In this document: one piece after another, positions 32,480 through 43,703 of the stretch
How positions within the stretch are numbered: the stretch's first letter is position 1
How the letters are laid out: the number at the start of each line of letters is the position of its first letter
Assembly: GCA_021030905.1 (NCBI GenBank)
Contig: JAGFMI010000007.1
Span: forward strand, 1,116,001-1,180,000
Direction of reading: 5' to 3'
DNA from: Pyrenula massariospora
Lineage: Eukaryota; Ascomycota; Eurotiomycetes; Pyrenulales; Pyrenulaceae
DNA length: 64,000 bases
The notes under the pieces: model-generated
What the model was told of the DNA's origin: nothing
Database searches by the model: none
The model's input: only the letters and a program-made list of their open reading frames with translations
Position numbers and translations under genes: made by a program

Positions 32480-33559
32480 GTTGAGGTAAATGCTCGTCTT
32501 CTTGGGCTGAATACTTTAATGAAAGAGGTATCAAAAAATGTCCAAGATATGAAGCTTATGATAATAGGCAGCCAAGCAATGATAATTGAACTAAAACATG
32601 CAAGACCAAATTTCAGTAAACTTTATCCATTCACTTCCTTTTACACGTTTCTCAAACCGTTTCTTCTCCTTTGTTCAGAATCTTCGATCTTCGATCTGAC
32701 TTTCTGCTAGTCGTCGCTGTCAGGTATCGGTTCATCATGTTCCCTTCGGGACATTCCCTCGGTCTTCGAGTAGTCAGCGGAACGTCTTTACCGCGCATAA
32801 GCCGACTTCAATCCTCTATGATTTAGCGGCCCTCACTAAAAAGTATCAATCTGTCATGAGCAGATACAAGTTTGAAAATAGTCTGCAGTCTTCATTGCAG
32901 GACCACGTCTTTTAAAGTCAAGGCAGTCGAGTTCGTATGCTACTTCTATGCCTTCTAATCAGACGGATGGCTAAGCTGTGGTTGTTTGGGCAAGGCCACA
33001 GAATGACTGTAATACACTTATCACATATACCTGTCTCAAATAGCATAATAGTACCCACCAGTGTAGTAATCATTGCCGTTTCTACAATCCGGTCCCGACG
33101 TTAGAACTATCGAGCGACCTTTATCCCTGCATTTTACACGATCATTCTAGATCTGACAACCTCCAACACTAAGATTCATCAGCTATGGACTCAGTGAGGA
33201 ATATATCACAGTCAAATATTTTCAAGGAATATTTGGAAGCAGGATTGTTCATATCGAGCATTTCCTCCGAGAATCTCTGCGTTGAAGGTCTCTGTGTGAT
33301 GTCATGCCCTTAACTTTAGCCCTAAATTCTTGTTCAAGACGCGTCGCCAAGAAGCTCCGAGGTTTAGAACTGAGAAGCGATCAGGCTGCATGAGGAGAAG
33401 CAGCAAGTGAGCAAAGAGAGAGTTGCGGGTGCTGATTTTGACTCACGTTTTGACTCATGCTTTGACTCATATTTGACTGCTCTTCGGTCATATGTTCTAC
33501 AGCAGAATTTAGTTTAACAATGTGCTGTGTTCCTGACATTCATCTTGATTCACTTCCTG
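32480..33559. other. intergenic, TAH18 upstream region
   Basis: Same-strand gap of 1.1 kb between RPC31 and TAH18. The only notable element is the phased TGACTCA array at 33439-33480. Confidence 0.55.
33439..33480 (+). promoter_or_regulatory. phased array of TGACTCA (Gcn4/CPC1/AP-1 type) sites
   Basis: Perfect TGACTCA heptamers begin at 33439, 33451 and 33463, exactly 12 nt apart, inside a degenerate 12-nt repeat (TTTTGACTCACG and variants). A fourth, altered copy TGACTGC begins at 33474. The array ends about 80 nt before the TAH18 ATG. TGACTCA is the optimal site of fungal Gcn4/CPC1 bZIP activators. Occupancy is inferred. Confidence 0.6.
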
Positions 33560-35656
33560 ATGGCGACAAACGATGCATTCCGCGATAGGAGAGCGCAAGT
33601 GCTTTATGGCTCCGAGACTGGCAACTCCCAGGAGATCGCTGAGGAGATTGGGTGTTTGTTAGAGCGTTTGCATTTCAATATCAATGTTTCAGAACTTGAT
33701 GCTGTGTCTCCAGTACATATTCTCATGGGTGATTCCAGACCATGTGCTAAAATGTGGTAGGAGAGTCTCTCTAACCACACCATTTCTGTTTTTGCGGTCT
33801 CTACAACTGGGCAGGGAGACTTCCCGAGTAATGGGCGACGCTTTTGGACCAGCTTATTGAGAAAGAAGCTCCCGGCCGACCATCTGACCCGTCTCAGATT
33901 TGCTGCTATTGGGCTGGGGGACAGTTCCTATCCCAAGTAATTTCAAGTATATAAATTCACATGAAAACTGCTGACGCCACTATAGATTCAATTGGGCAGC
34001 TCGGAAACTTCAAAAGCGGTTAAAGCAGCTCAGCGCGGACGAATTACTTGAATCATGTGAAGCTGATGAGCAGGGCGAAGAAGGGTAGGCACCGTTGGCG
34101 CAGATAGCTAGAATGAGGCTGACAAACTTAGGACTGATGGAGCTTTCCTAATATGGGCGCAGAAGCTACGTTCTAAGATTCTGGAAGCTTTCCCTCTGCC
34201 GACAGGGGTAGAGCCTATAGCAATCAATGAAAAGCTGCCAAGCAAATGGAGGCTGAAATTCCTACCTGGGAAAGTTCCACAGGATTGGCGCGGCGGATCA
34301 AGACGTGAATCTAGACTCGACTTTGATAATCTCGACTCTGATAATCTTGACTTCTTCACTCCCGACTTCTCGGAGGGTCTGCCAGATACAGACTGTCGGC
34401 CCATTCTCAAGAGCTTTTGGGTAAGCTTGGAGTCTAATCGACGGCTTACAGCAGAGAGCCATTTTCAAGATGTCCGACTTCTCACCCTGACCACCCCTCA
34501 GAAGCTATGCTACTTCCCCGGCGACGCACTTGCGATCACGCCCAAGAATTTTGCCGAGGATGTATCAACGTTAATTGCCTTGATGAGATGGGAGTCTATT
34601 GCGAGCAAACCGTTGTCGCTTGTTCCAACAGACCTAGCAGCAGATCTTACATCGTATACTAATTCACCTATCCCAGATCCTCTACCGGGAGAGCTTCTTA
34701 CCCTAGAAACGCTACTCACGAATTATCTTGACATTACTGCAATACCACGTCGCTCATTTTTTGCCGCAATCGCTCAGTACACAAAAGATGCCTTCCAGCG
34801 CGATCGCCTCCTTGAATTCGCAGATCCCCAATATCTCGATGAATACTACGACTATGCTACCCGCCCTCGCCGTAGCATTCTTGAAGTTCTGCAGGAATTT
34901 GATTCCGTCAGAATTCCGTGGAAGGAGGCTGCTAACGTCTTTCCGATCATGCGTCCCCGTCAGTTCAGTATAGCTAGTGGGGGTCAACTCAAGCGTAGGA
35001 GCGATGAGAAGGGTACTCAATTCGAACTACTAGTCGCAGTCGTGAAATATCAGACTGTAATTAAGAAAATTCGCCAAGGTGTCTGTACTAGGTATCTGGC
35101 AGCTCTTCCAGAAGTCAGCACACTCAACGTGGTCTTGAAGAACGAAGGACGCTTTCAAAAGAAGACAGAAGAACAAGGCAGTCATGTCCTTATCGGTGCT
35201 GGAACCGGCCTTGCTCCTCTTCGAGCACTCATCTACGAAAAGGAACGAATAATTCAAGAAGGTGGTCACGCAGGCTCAACATATCTCTTCTTTGGATGCC
35301 GGAATCAGGAGTCGGACTACTTTTTCGCTGATGCATGGAATAGTGGCGAATTCAAGCAGGACCTTCGAGTCTTTACTGCATTCTCGAGAGATCAGAAGCA
35401 GAAAGTATATGTTCAAGATATTTTGAGGGAACAGGCTGAGCTAGTATTTGATCGAATATACAAGGACCAAGCTCTGGTTGTGGTGTGTGGCTCGTCAGGG
35501 GCGATGCCCAAGGCGGTGCGCGAGGCCTTAGTGGATATTCTCTCACGAGATGGACCAAAAGGTAATGAAGAACCTGCTTCGATGGACCGGGAAAAGGCTC
35601 AGGCGTATCTGGCTGGTATGGAGAAATCAGGAAGGTTTAAGCAGGAGACCTGGTAG
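33560..35656 (+). CDS. TAH18: Tah18, NADPH-dependent diflavin oxidoreductase of cytosolic Fe-S assembly
   Basis: Four exons: 33560-33712, 33761-33936, 33986-34084 and 34132-35656; 650 residues. The flavodoxin (FMN) domain begins LYGSETGNSQEIAEEIG (residues 15-31) and includes AVSTTGQGDFPSN and GLGDSSYPKFNWAARKL. The FAD-binding part has RPRQFSIAS at about 418-425. The NADPH-binding part has GAGTGLAPLR at about 498-507, CGSSGAMPKAV, and a C-terminal aromatic residue (QETW). Family knowledge: Tah18 takes electrons from NADPH through FAD and FMN to Dre2/anamorsin at the start of the cytosolic iron-sulphur protein assembly pathway; it also supports ribonucleotide reductase cofactor assembly. An acidic insert with a repeated DNLDSDNLD precedes the FAD domain. 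The upstream TGACTCA array suggests bZIP control. Confidence 0.93.
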
Positions 35657-37362
35657 AAAGCCTTTCTGACGTAATATTTGTTCAAAATTATAAACGACTA
35701 GTATCTGACGACCCAACTGATCAGGTTCAATGGACAAGCTGTGGCAACGTGGCATATAGTGTGGCCTTCTTGTCCCAAGGAATGGGACCAATGCCAAGAA
35801 CGCCAAGTAATTTCTGCTTAAAAGATTTTAACGCCCCTTAACGCTCTAATCTTTGTAAATGGCGTCTCGGCCTCCATAAACATCCTCATAAACAGCATTT
35901 TTCTTTGTTAGTGGGCTTATAACTTTAAGTGCTCGATCCGTGAAAAATACTCCCAAGTGCGGTAATTATCGAAAGTAGCATCTTTCTGGAGCAGGTTTCT
36001 AGTTTTGGCAACCGGTCAGGGAACAAGAAGGGTAAATGAAGATGACCTCAATTAAGCTTGGAGTTGTACTAGGAGTCGTCCCGTATTCCCATTTGTCGCA
36101 TTGGTTCTTTTCATGATACAGCTCCGCAATGTCCAGCTCATGCAGATGTCAAGTGCGATCCAGGCCCAGTGTTGCCCGCAGGCAAGTGATGCACGCACAA
36201 TGGAAGACAATAGACGATATCCCACTTTTAAACCGATTAAACCATTCTTTGAGATGCGGAAGGTTTCCTGGATTGTGTGATGGGTTCGCGACTACCTCTT
36301 GGCAGCATTCTCTTCAAAATTCTCATCCACAACTTTTATTTTCTGCATGCTGCCATTCCATGTTCCTGATCAGTACTCGGAAGAGAACAACTCCTTCCCA
36401 TATGTCGGAGATAAGGCTGCGTCAGCTCATATCGTCTTCAGGCCTCATAGTCGTCAGATCACAGTATTCGATGCGAGTTTTCTACTCTAAGGTACTACAG
36501 CAATCCAACAGGTCCAGAAACCAGACAATTCTTTGCTTTCTCTCCTCATCAAGTCAACCGAATTCTCCCACTTCGAAAACAACGAAAAAGCTTTAGGAAA
36601 TCGATTCCGGCTTTCGTCTTGCTCTAGAAACGTTACCTAGGGAGGGCGGCCTTGAAACCGTCAGCGTCCCAAGCTCACCAGTGTTTTCGGTCACAAGGTG
36701 CAAGCAGTCCCTCAAATGGAAGGAAGAAAGGGATGGACCGCCAGCAGGCTTTTAATTTGTTTGTTGACTAGAACATGGCCGCGACTCAAGGCTAGAGTTA
36801 CTTTTTCTGACTTCTTTCGAACTGCTGACGTCAAGTATAGAGTTTACAATCTTACGACCTAAGCGACGAAAATTATGGCCCACCCAAATTAGTCTGAAAC
36901 GTGATTTTCCTCTTGTACTAACGTTTCGACCGGTAAGAGTCACACATGGTGAGGTGAGTCTCACAGCACGTGAATTGTGAAGTGTTCGCTCACTTTTATA
37001 CCGCAGTCACCATTCACCATCACCAGGTCCTGGTTGGGAACCAAGCCTCACCCGTTGGCCTACAAACGCGCACACTGTCCATAGAATCTACGTTCGTCCC
37101 TCTTCTCACATGAAGATTCCTACTTGCATTATATGGAGACCAAGCTCCACTGGCCGTCGATATTTTTCTGACTGGCAAGCCAGCCAGCATCGTCCAATAT
37201 CTTCCGATTTTCTCTTCTTAAAGACATTTTGCACTCGCTTTACTGCCTCTACATTTGGAGTTCTGATAACTGACATCGTGAGTTTGACGGCGACTTCCAT
37301 AAAACAAAAATTCAAAAAATACTTCAAAGCCCAAAGTCGAAAAAAAGAGCGGTTCAAACAAC
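35657..37362. other. 1.7 kb intergenic, no gene seen
   Basis: Between TAH18 and the large low-complexity gene. Short frames without domains; no repeats or element ends noticed. Confidence 0.5.
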
Positions 37363-37410
37363 ATGTCTCACAGCATGTCGAGGAGCAAGGTCAGATAAAC
37401 TCGTTCACCA

Positions 37411-40400
37411 ATGCTATTTCCTGAGTTGACAATTGCACAGAGGGTTCGATCCAAGCTCTTAAGCATCAAGACCCTCTTTAACATCTCAAAGAAGCGATCA
37501 ACCCCAGCGAAAGCTGCATCTGACAAGACTTCTGCAGTATATGAAATTTTGCCCCCGGTTCAAAATGTGTCGAACACCTTGAGTAGGGAGCTCATTCATG
37601 CTCTGAACTCTGCCAGCCAGGTGTCCATCGACTCCAGTGAATTATACGAGCACAGCAGCTATGGTTTTGGCAGCCAAGACTCAACATTGTTTGGCTCGAG
37701 GACTCCCTCGGCTGGATCTACTCCATGTCATGAAGTGGCTACAAAGTCTTTGTCAGGCAGTATATTCAATCAGAATCATTCAGCCTCCAAGGCTCTGTCA
37801 TTGTCTCGTGCCCAAGCTAACGCTCTTGCTCAAGGTCCATCGTCAACGTTAGCATTGGGAAGTGAAAGTCCACTGACGGACAAAGAATTTTACAATTCCC
37901 ATGTCAAGGCTCATAAGGGACTGTCTGTGCATACCTCTGCATTGATCATCAGACGGTTTCAATCATCCGCCAAGATATCGCCATCGACCGTCTTCATCCA
38001 TCCTATTAATGCACAAATCAACGAAACGGCAGCCCGGCTACTAGTCACATACAGCGCCCTAGTGCCTCCATTGTCACTATCGCCACGGTCTGATATCGGA
38101 GCGGTGATCAAAATCGCTCCTACGTTCATTCTCAGTAAGCGTCTTCCAAAGATGCTCTCAGTCTCTACCTGCACTGAACAAGTTTTCTGGCCACCAAAGT
38201 CTCTATCTAAGCAATTTCTCTTAAGCTCTAAGAATGAGTATTCGGTACTTGATGACAAGAGAGTGCTGAAAAATAAAATTGCGAAGCTTGAGCAGCAGCT
38301 CGAATCTCAGCAAGAAGAATCGCAGTCATTAATTACTTTCTGGAAGGAGAAGCGATACCAAGAGCGGAAAGAGCACAAGGCCACGAAGCACAAGCTTCTG
38401 GATGCTAAAGATAGGCTTCGATCTGAGAGCCGCGCGTGTAAAGAAACACGTTGCGAGCTTTCTCAAGCAAATGGACAAATCTATCAGCACTTACAAAAGG
38501 ACAATCAGCTTCTCTCAGCTATTTCTGAGATATTCTTCTCTTCAGAAAAAGCTCAAACCCTGATTGTCGATATACTAGGGCGACATGCGCCCTCCCTATT
38601 GCCAAACGAATCTCAAGAAAGGGGGAATGGCTCTCAGACGGCGATCAGACGCGTTGGCAATGAAGCTGTGGAAATAAATCCGCAATCAGCCTACGCGGAC
38701 GTGCTGATACGCTCATCCCATCTAGCATTGGGCGATGATGAAGATAGTCCACCTCCAAAGAACCTTCCACCGTCTGCTCCTCTGACTGCTGAGAATCTAG
38801 GGCTTGAGGAGGATCTGAAGTTCAGGGGCTCTCAAGACTCGTCTTGGCGACAATCACTTTTGCAGTCCGACTCAGAACCTGAACAAAGCTCTGAAAAAGA
38901 ATCGAAGAATGCCGTGGGCAAGCAATCAAAGGGTCGTATGCGACGGCAGTTCGCGTCTAATTCAGGAAAGAGTGCCTTTCCCGAACAATGCTCTGAATTA
39001 GGAAGGCATTCACGTGCAAGTCTATCTACAAAGTCGGATACCTTTCTCTCCGGGTCGAGCGACTACAGTGGATCACCACCAATGGTCGGATCTAATGGCA
39101 TATCAACAACAACACTGAGCTCTATTGAAATCTGGTTGTCCGAGCAAAATGAATACAAGCCAGCAATCATTGATGAAGGAGGAGCCGATGAACTTCTCAC
39201 TCATACTAGCGACTACGTCAAAGTAGACCGGAAAGTTTCATCTGATGACCTTCATATCAATTGCGCTCAACACTCCGACGAGATTAGTAACGATGGAGAC
39301 TTCAACCATGGAGGGACAGAAGAATGCACACCTCAAGAGCTTGTGGAGCAAGATCTTGAAGATGGTCTTGCACGGCCTAAGATTATGATGGACGATCAGA
39401 CCCAGTCTTGCAACTACGAAGATTTGACTGCTGGAGACCCAGACCTTGGGTTTGGCTCTCTCTGCGACTCGTTTCATGATTTGAAAGCCCATAAGCGATC
39501 ATCAAACTCCACGCTTGCAGTAGATGCACAATTAGGCAAGACTTGCGGCTGCGATGCCTCATCAGGCCAAGACAAAGAAGAGCCCGCCGCTGCTACGAAC
39601 GAACATGACTCTTCGGCTACATCCTCAGGTTCAACTGCCCAGCCTACCGAAAGAGAGTCAACGAACTCAGATTATGAGATCGAGGATTCTACGAGCTCAC
39701 ACAATATCGCCGCAACTGACTTTGATCATCAGAACCAGGTTAATGCACTTCTCAACTACGATAGTCCCTTGAGCGCAGAAGACACCAGAGCTGCGATCTG
39801 TGCGCTGAATGACGATCCTCTACGCAAAGAATTCGATAGGCAGTTGAGTGACGCCTGCATAGCCGGTTGGAACGACGAAGATTCTCCCACGGATCCTGTC
39901 CTACCTTCTCCGACAGCAAGCCAAATAGGATCAGGTGGTGATAGTATTGGTACGCAATCCCCACTGCTGTCGCCTTCTCGAACTGCAGGCTCTGAGATGC
40001 GGGCTCACCTTCCACCAGCATCAAGCCAATATGTATCTAAATCTCCACAAGGCCCTCGAGCTTCATCGAAAAGGGATGATTCGAGCGATACCATCTCTTC
40101 ACGATTATCACCCATTCCCGACAAAGATGCCTACATGCCACCTCTACCACAACCATCGCGGAGCTTCGAGCAATATGGCGCGAAGCCAGTGGTTGCTCAG
40201 CCCATTGTCACTAAAATTTCTGACATCCAGGCCCTACGACGAACTCCACCAAGGGATTCGCGAAATGGCGGGAGTCATGAACAAGCTTCTGCTCACTCAG
40301 GGGGAAGAGCCGAAGACACCTGGATGCACCCACTTTCTTGTGCTCTTCCAACACGGCTTTTCAGCGACACCATCCTCGGTAATCCATGTGTTGAGGGTGT

Positions 40401-41637
40401 GGAAACTGGTATGCGTTCTCTTCGTGGAGCACCACAGAGGAGCCGTTTCTTTGGATCTGGCCGGAGCCTTTCTACGGCTGATGCAAACCCAGAAGTCATA
40501 CAAGACCATCTCCGAGCATCTTCTCCAAGCCTTGGCCATGACATGTTCTTTGGTCCTTCCACGAGTCGTCCAGGTAGCTCGGAGCTAGGTGTTCTTGTAT
40601 GTCCAGTGACACCTGAAGACCCGTTCTGGATAGGTCCGCAGCTGGTACCGACAATGCCAGCACATCAGCAACGAGCGACACAATCTATGACTGAAGCAAG
40701 AGCTCTACACCCAATGCTGGCTATTGGTCTGGATACAGAAAGCACTGCGCCCCCAGCGCCTGCAGCTCAGATACCTGCAACAGACATTGGAGTGGCAACT
40801 TTCCCATCTCCCCCAATCCGAACTCCTGATACCGACATCGGCATAGCACCATTCCCACCACCTCTGGCCCGAACTGCCCACACAGACATTGGCATTGCTC
40901 CTCTTCCCGCCCCTCGAATCCGAGCAGCTGATACACTACACGACAAAGCACCAATTCCTCCCGATCCCATCGAGCCCCGACCCGCACAAACAACGATCCA
41001 CGCACCCCTCGCACAATCCCGCGCCCGCGAGGCCCAATTCCGCAACCTGCTAGAATACTCCGAGCCATTCCCCAGCCTCCCTCCCATGCCATATTGGGAC
41101 CTCGACGCCCCGCACAACCAGTTCCTGTGCACGGGCGCGTACTACAGATGTGAAGCTGCGCATCCGCCGAGGCTGAACAGCAAGACTCGCTGCGAGCCGG
41201 TTGATCTCCTGAGCGATGAGAGCGCGGATCAACAAGACAGGGGAGACCGCGAGGATACGCGAAACGCCGCCGATGACGCACCAGAAAGCGTGCAAGACCT
41301 CCGGTCCACCGTCTGGCGCAGCGCGTCCGCTATCGACGCTAGACTCGAAGAGAGTATCGAGATGAGCGGGGCGACGAAGGCGAGATCTAATTGGGAAGAT
41401 GAGTGGATGAGGGATGCGAGCATGCTGGCTAATCTGAAGGGGCTGATGGAGGAGAGGGGGCAGTATGGCTGGGGGATGTTTGAGATGGAGGAGGATGTGC
41501 TCGGGGCGACTGAGGATAGTGGTGAGGGGGAGCCGGAGTGGGCGGGTGTTAGGGCGGAGTTGTTGAGGGTTGGGAGGAAGAGGGGGTTTGGGGAGTTTGA
41601 GGAGGATTGTGAAGATGAGGGATTTGAGTTTGAATGA
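37411..41637 (+). CDS. large low-complexity coiled-coil protein, function unknown
   Basis: A 1,408-codon frame from ATG 37411 to TGA 41637. Ser/Asp/Pro-rich throughout. A coiled coil lies at about residues 281-375 (KNKIAKLEQQLESQQEESQ...). Around residues 1123-1190 there are three to four tandem copies of an 18-residue unit (TDIGIAPFPPPLARTAH). The C-terminus is acidic (NWEDEWMRDASMLANL, GEFEEDCEDEGFEFE). An alternative 5' end is attractive: a 9-codon exon at 37363-37389 (MSHSMSRSK) joins in phase across a 51-nt intron (37390-37440) to RVRSKLLSIK, and ATG 37411 would then lie inside the intron. No domain is recognised. Such proteins are usually lineage-restricted scaffolds; this is inference. 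Confidence 0.7.
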   Translation: MLFPELTIAQRVRSKLLSIKTLFNISKKRSTPAKAASDKTSAVYEILPPVQNVSNTLSRELIHALNSASQVSIDSSELYEHSSYGFGSQDSTLFGSRTPSAGSTPCHEVATKSLSGSIFNQNHSASKALSLSRAQANALAQGPSSTLALGSESPLTDKEFYNSHVKAHKGLSVHTSALIIRRFQSSAKISPSTVFIHPINAQINETAARLLVTYSALVPPLSLSPRSDIGAVIKIAPTFILSKRLPKMLSVSTCTEQVFWPPKSLSKQFLLSSKNEYSVLDDKRVLKNKIAKLEQQLESQQEESQSLITFWKEKRYQERKEHKATKHKLLDAKDRLRSESRACKETRCELSQANGQIYQHLQKDNQLLSAISEIFFSSEKAQTLIVDILGRHAPSLLPNESQERGNGSQTAIRRVGNEAVEINPQSAYADVLIRSSHLALGDDEDSPPPKNLPPSAPLTAENLGLEEDLKFRGSQDSSWRQSLLQSDSEPEQSSEKESKNAVGKQSKGRMRRQFASNSGKSAFPEQCSELGRHSRASLSTKSDTFLSGSSDYSGSPPMVGSNGISTTTLSSIEIWLSEQNEYKPAIIDEGGADELLTHTSDYVKVDRKVSSDDLHINCAQHSDEISNDGDFNHGGTEECTPQELVEQDLEDGLARPKIMMDDQTQSCNYEDLTAGDPDLGFGSLCDSFHDLKAHKRSSNSTLAVDAQLGKTCGCDASSGQDKEEPAAATNEHDSSATSSGSTAQPTERESTNSDYEIEDSTSSHNIAATDFDHQNQVNALLNYDSPLSAEDTRAAICALNDDPLRKEFDRQLSDACIAGWNDEDSPTDPVLPSPTASQIGSGGDSIGTQSPLLSPSRTAGSEMRAHLPPASSQYVSKSPQGPRASSKRDDSSDTISSRLSPIPDKDAYMPPLPQPSRSFEQYGAKPVVAQPIVTKISDIQALRRTPPRDSRNGGSHEQASAHSGGRAEDTWMHPLSCALPTRLFSDTILGNPCVEGVETGMRSLRGAPQRSRFFGSGRSLSTADANPEVIQDHLRASSPSLGHDMFFGPSTSRPGSSELGVLVCPVTPEDPFWIGPQLVPTMPAHQQRATQSMTEARALHPMLAIGLDTESTAPPAPAAQIPATDIGVATFPSPPIRTPDTDIGIAPFPPPLARTAHTDIGIAPLPAPRIRAADTLHDKAPIPPDPIEPRPAQTTIHAPLAQSRAREAQFRNLLEYSEPFPSLPPMPYWDLDAPHNQFLCTGAYYRCEAAHPPRLNSKTRCEPVDLLSDESADQQDRGDREDTRNAADDAPESVQDLRSTVWRSASAIDARLEESIEMSGATKARSNWEDEWMRDASMLANLKGLMEERGQYGWGMFEMEEDVLGATEDSGEGEPEWAGVRAELLRVGRKRGFGEFEEDCEDEGFEFE
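40779..40975 (+). repeat. in-gene tandem repeat, about 54-57 nt units
   Basis: Three clear and one weak copy of a unit encoding TDIG(V/I)A(T/P)(F/L)P(S/P/A)P, each followed by IRT/ART/IRA. Lies inside the large low-complexity gene. Confidence 0.6.
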
Positions 41638-41940
41638 TCGAAGAGGGCATATGAATAGGTATGACGAAGATGGCATTAGTAGCTCAGGTTACTAGCAGGT
41701 TGAATAAATGCTACGGCTCTAGCTATTGCGACTACTGGGATGATTACGAAGAGAATGGCAAGCATAAGAACCTGAATAGATATGACTGCTTAAACGAGTA
41801 TCCTAGATCGGAAGACTTTGAAGACGTAAGAACATCGGATGGGGAAAAGATGTCAATTCCATAGTAGTCTAACGAAAATTGGAAGACAAACTAATCGACT
41901 CCGGACAGTCAGAATTGTTCCTTGCCCAAAATCCAGCCGT

Positions 41941-42951
41941 TCAATCTTCAATAACAATCGGATCAATCCTAACCCCCAAAGTCCGGGGCGGCCCGTCATA
42001 GTTCTCTGTGCCAGAACCACCGTCAGTTCTCTCCTCAGCTCTCCTCAGCCCCGGCAACTCCATGATCTCGCCATCCCCCTCCCCATATCCATGCCCCTTC
42101 CAACTCTCAGATGTGAGACTCACGTCCACTATTTCTCTCCAGCGCCCATACATGCGCACAGGCCTAGTCTTCCAATGCCCGCCCGGATACTGACTGCGCA
42201 TCAGCCTGAGCGTCGGATGCGTCCTGAGATGCTGCCTTAGAATCCTAAAAAGCGCCTTGACCGAGTCCTGCCGCGGACCGCCGTACAAGGGTAGATCAGC
42301 CCAGATATGTGCACGACGCAGGCCGTGGGCACGAGACAAAAACAGATCGACGTCGCCCATGTCGTACCTGCCGCCGATGTAGAGCTCGATGTTCTGGACG
42401 CAGCGGGAATTGCGTGGACCGATGGCGGAGAGCCACTGCCAGGGTTTGGGGTAGAGGCGGAAGTCAAAGGTATGGATGGCGTAGAGAAGAGGGGTGCTTT
42501 CGAGGTGGATGATTTTGCTTGTCCGTGTGATTGCTGCGTTGGGGATGAGGGTAGGGAAGTCGGCAACGTCTTTTGGGTAGAAGGGGAGGAGAATCACGTC
42601 GGGCTCGAGGAGGGATGATATGCACGAGGGGCGGTTACCGGAGATGAAGGAATCGAAGGCTTCGGGGTCGAGCGACGTTGGGGGGGCGGTGAGGAGAAAG
42701 ATGTAGATTCTGTTACGGATTTCGGGAGGGAGTTTGTAGAGATTGCCGAGACCGGAGCGGATTTGAGACTGGGAGAGGGGCCGCGAAATCCATTGCGAGG
42801 CGGATGAAGAACGAGCTGGATAATTTTTTTGCGGTTGAGGTTGTGTCGATGGCGTATGTGCGTAGGGTATGCAGACGCCATAACCCTCCATCCCCGATGG
42901 TGGTTTGATCAAGTACGACCTTGGGTGACATGCTGTGTAAGACATTTGCAT
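41941..42951 (-). CDS. F-box-like (2EXR/DUF7730-type) fungal protein
   Basis: From ATG 42951 (MQMSYTACHPRSYL) to the stop at 41941: 336 residues, no intron needed. The core motif LYKLPPEIRNRIYIFLL (about residues 72-88) is the F-box-like LPxEIRxxIY signature common in Pezizomycotina. It is followed by ITRTSKIIHLESTPLLYAI, FDFRLYPKPWQWLSAIGPRN and CVQNIELYIG, as in DUF7730-type proteins. In-frame ATGs upstream (42981, 43026, 43032) would add hydrophobic residues, so the start is uncertain. These proteins are very numerous in filamentous ascomycetes and presumed SCF adaptors, mostly untested. The sense strand shifts from C-rich to G-rich. Confidence 0.7.
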   Translation of the reverse strand: MQMSYTACHPRSYLIKPPSGMEGYGVCIPYAHTPSTQPQPQKNYPARSSSASQWISRPLSQSQIRSGLGNLYKLPPEIRNRIYIFLLTAPPTSLDPEAFDSFISGNRPSCISSLLEPDVILLPFYPKDVADFPTLIPNAAITRTSKIIHLESTPLLYAIHTFDFRLYPKPWQWLSAIGPRNSRCVQNIELYIGGRYDMGDVDLFLSRAHGLRRAHIWADLPLYGGPRQDSVKALFRILRQHLRTHPTLRLMRSQYPGGHWKTRPVRMYGRWREIVDVSLTSESWKGHGYGEGDGEIMELPGLRRAEERTDGGSGTENYDGPPRTLGVRIDPIVIED

Positions 42952-43703
42952 ATTTTGTTCAAGCCTGAAGAGCAAAGCCATGAAGAATTGAGAATCAAGG
43001 TACGAGGAAAAGACAAATATGGCCATGGGCATCAAGGCTCTAAGAAATACAATTCCTGGTGTTGCTGCCTTGTCAAGGGATGAACAACCATTCCTTACCT
43101 TCTTGAGATTAGAATCATTCCTATATAAGAAAAACCGCGAAAGCCTCGATATCAATGCTTTGTCTTAGAGAATTCGGAACTGCCTCGTTGTGGCATACCA
43201 TTTTTAAACTCGATCGTAAGAATTACAACCGCAAGTACAACGACGTCCTTCCGGCATACACCTCGGAAAACCATGGAGGCAGCGAAAGGCATCAGAAAGA
43301 TTTCAATTCTCAATCGAAAACAAACAGAAAATTCTCTTAACCAAATCGATCAGGATGCGAGGGTTTCAGTTTCTCATAGTTCAATAGATTAAAAACACCT
43401 ATCCAACGTTCTCTTCAACACGCTCTGGTGAAACATCAGACGTCATGTACGGATCTCAGCCCCATTTTCTTAAGCGCTTCAGGTAACACAGGCAAGGCAG
43501 CCAACACGTTTGTGAGATTCTATTTCCCTAATATCAAGGGACCTACGCTTTCCTATTTCTTGTCTAAACCTATTCTACAGCCGGCGTCGACGTCTCCCCT
43601 CCCAAAACCGCTTTCATTTGTTCAGGTAGACTCGTTTTCCGTACCCCCTTTGCTAGACAAAACTGAAGCTTTGTAAGCGTGACATTGGCATCAAGTAAAA
43701 AGC
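42952..43703. other. divergent intergenic region
   Basis: Upstream of the F-box-like gene (minus) and the M3 peptidase (plus). No additional gene seen. Confidence 0.5.
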
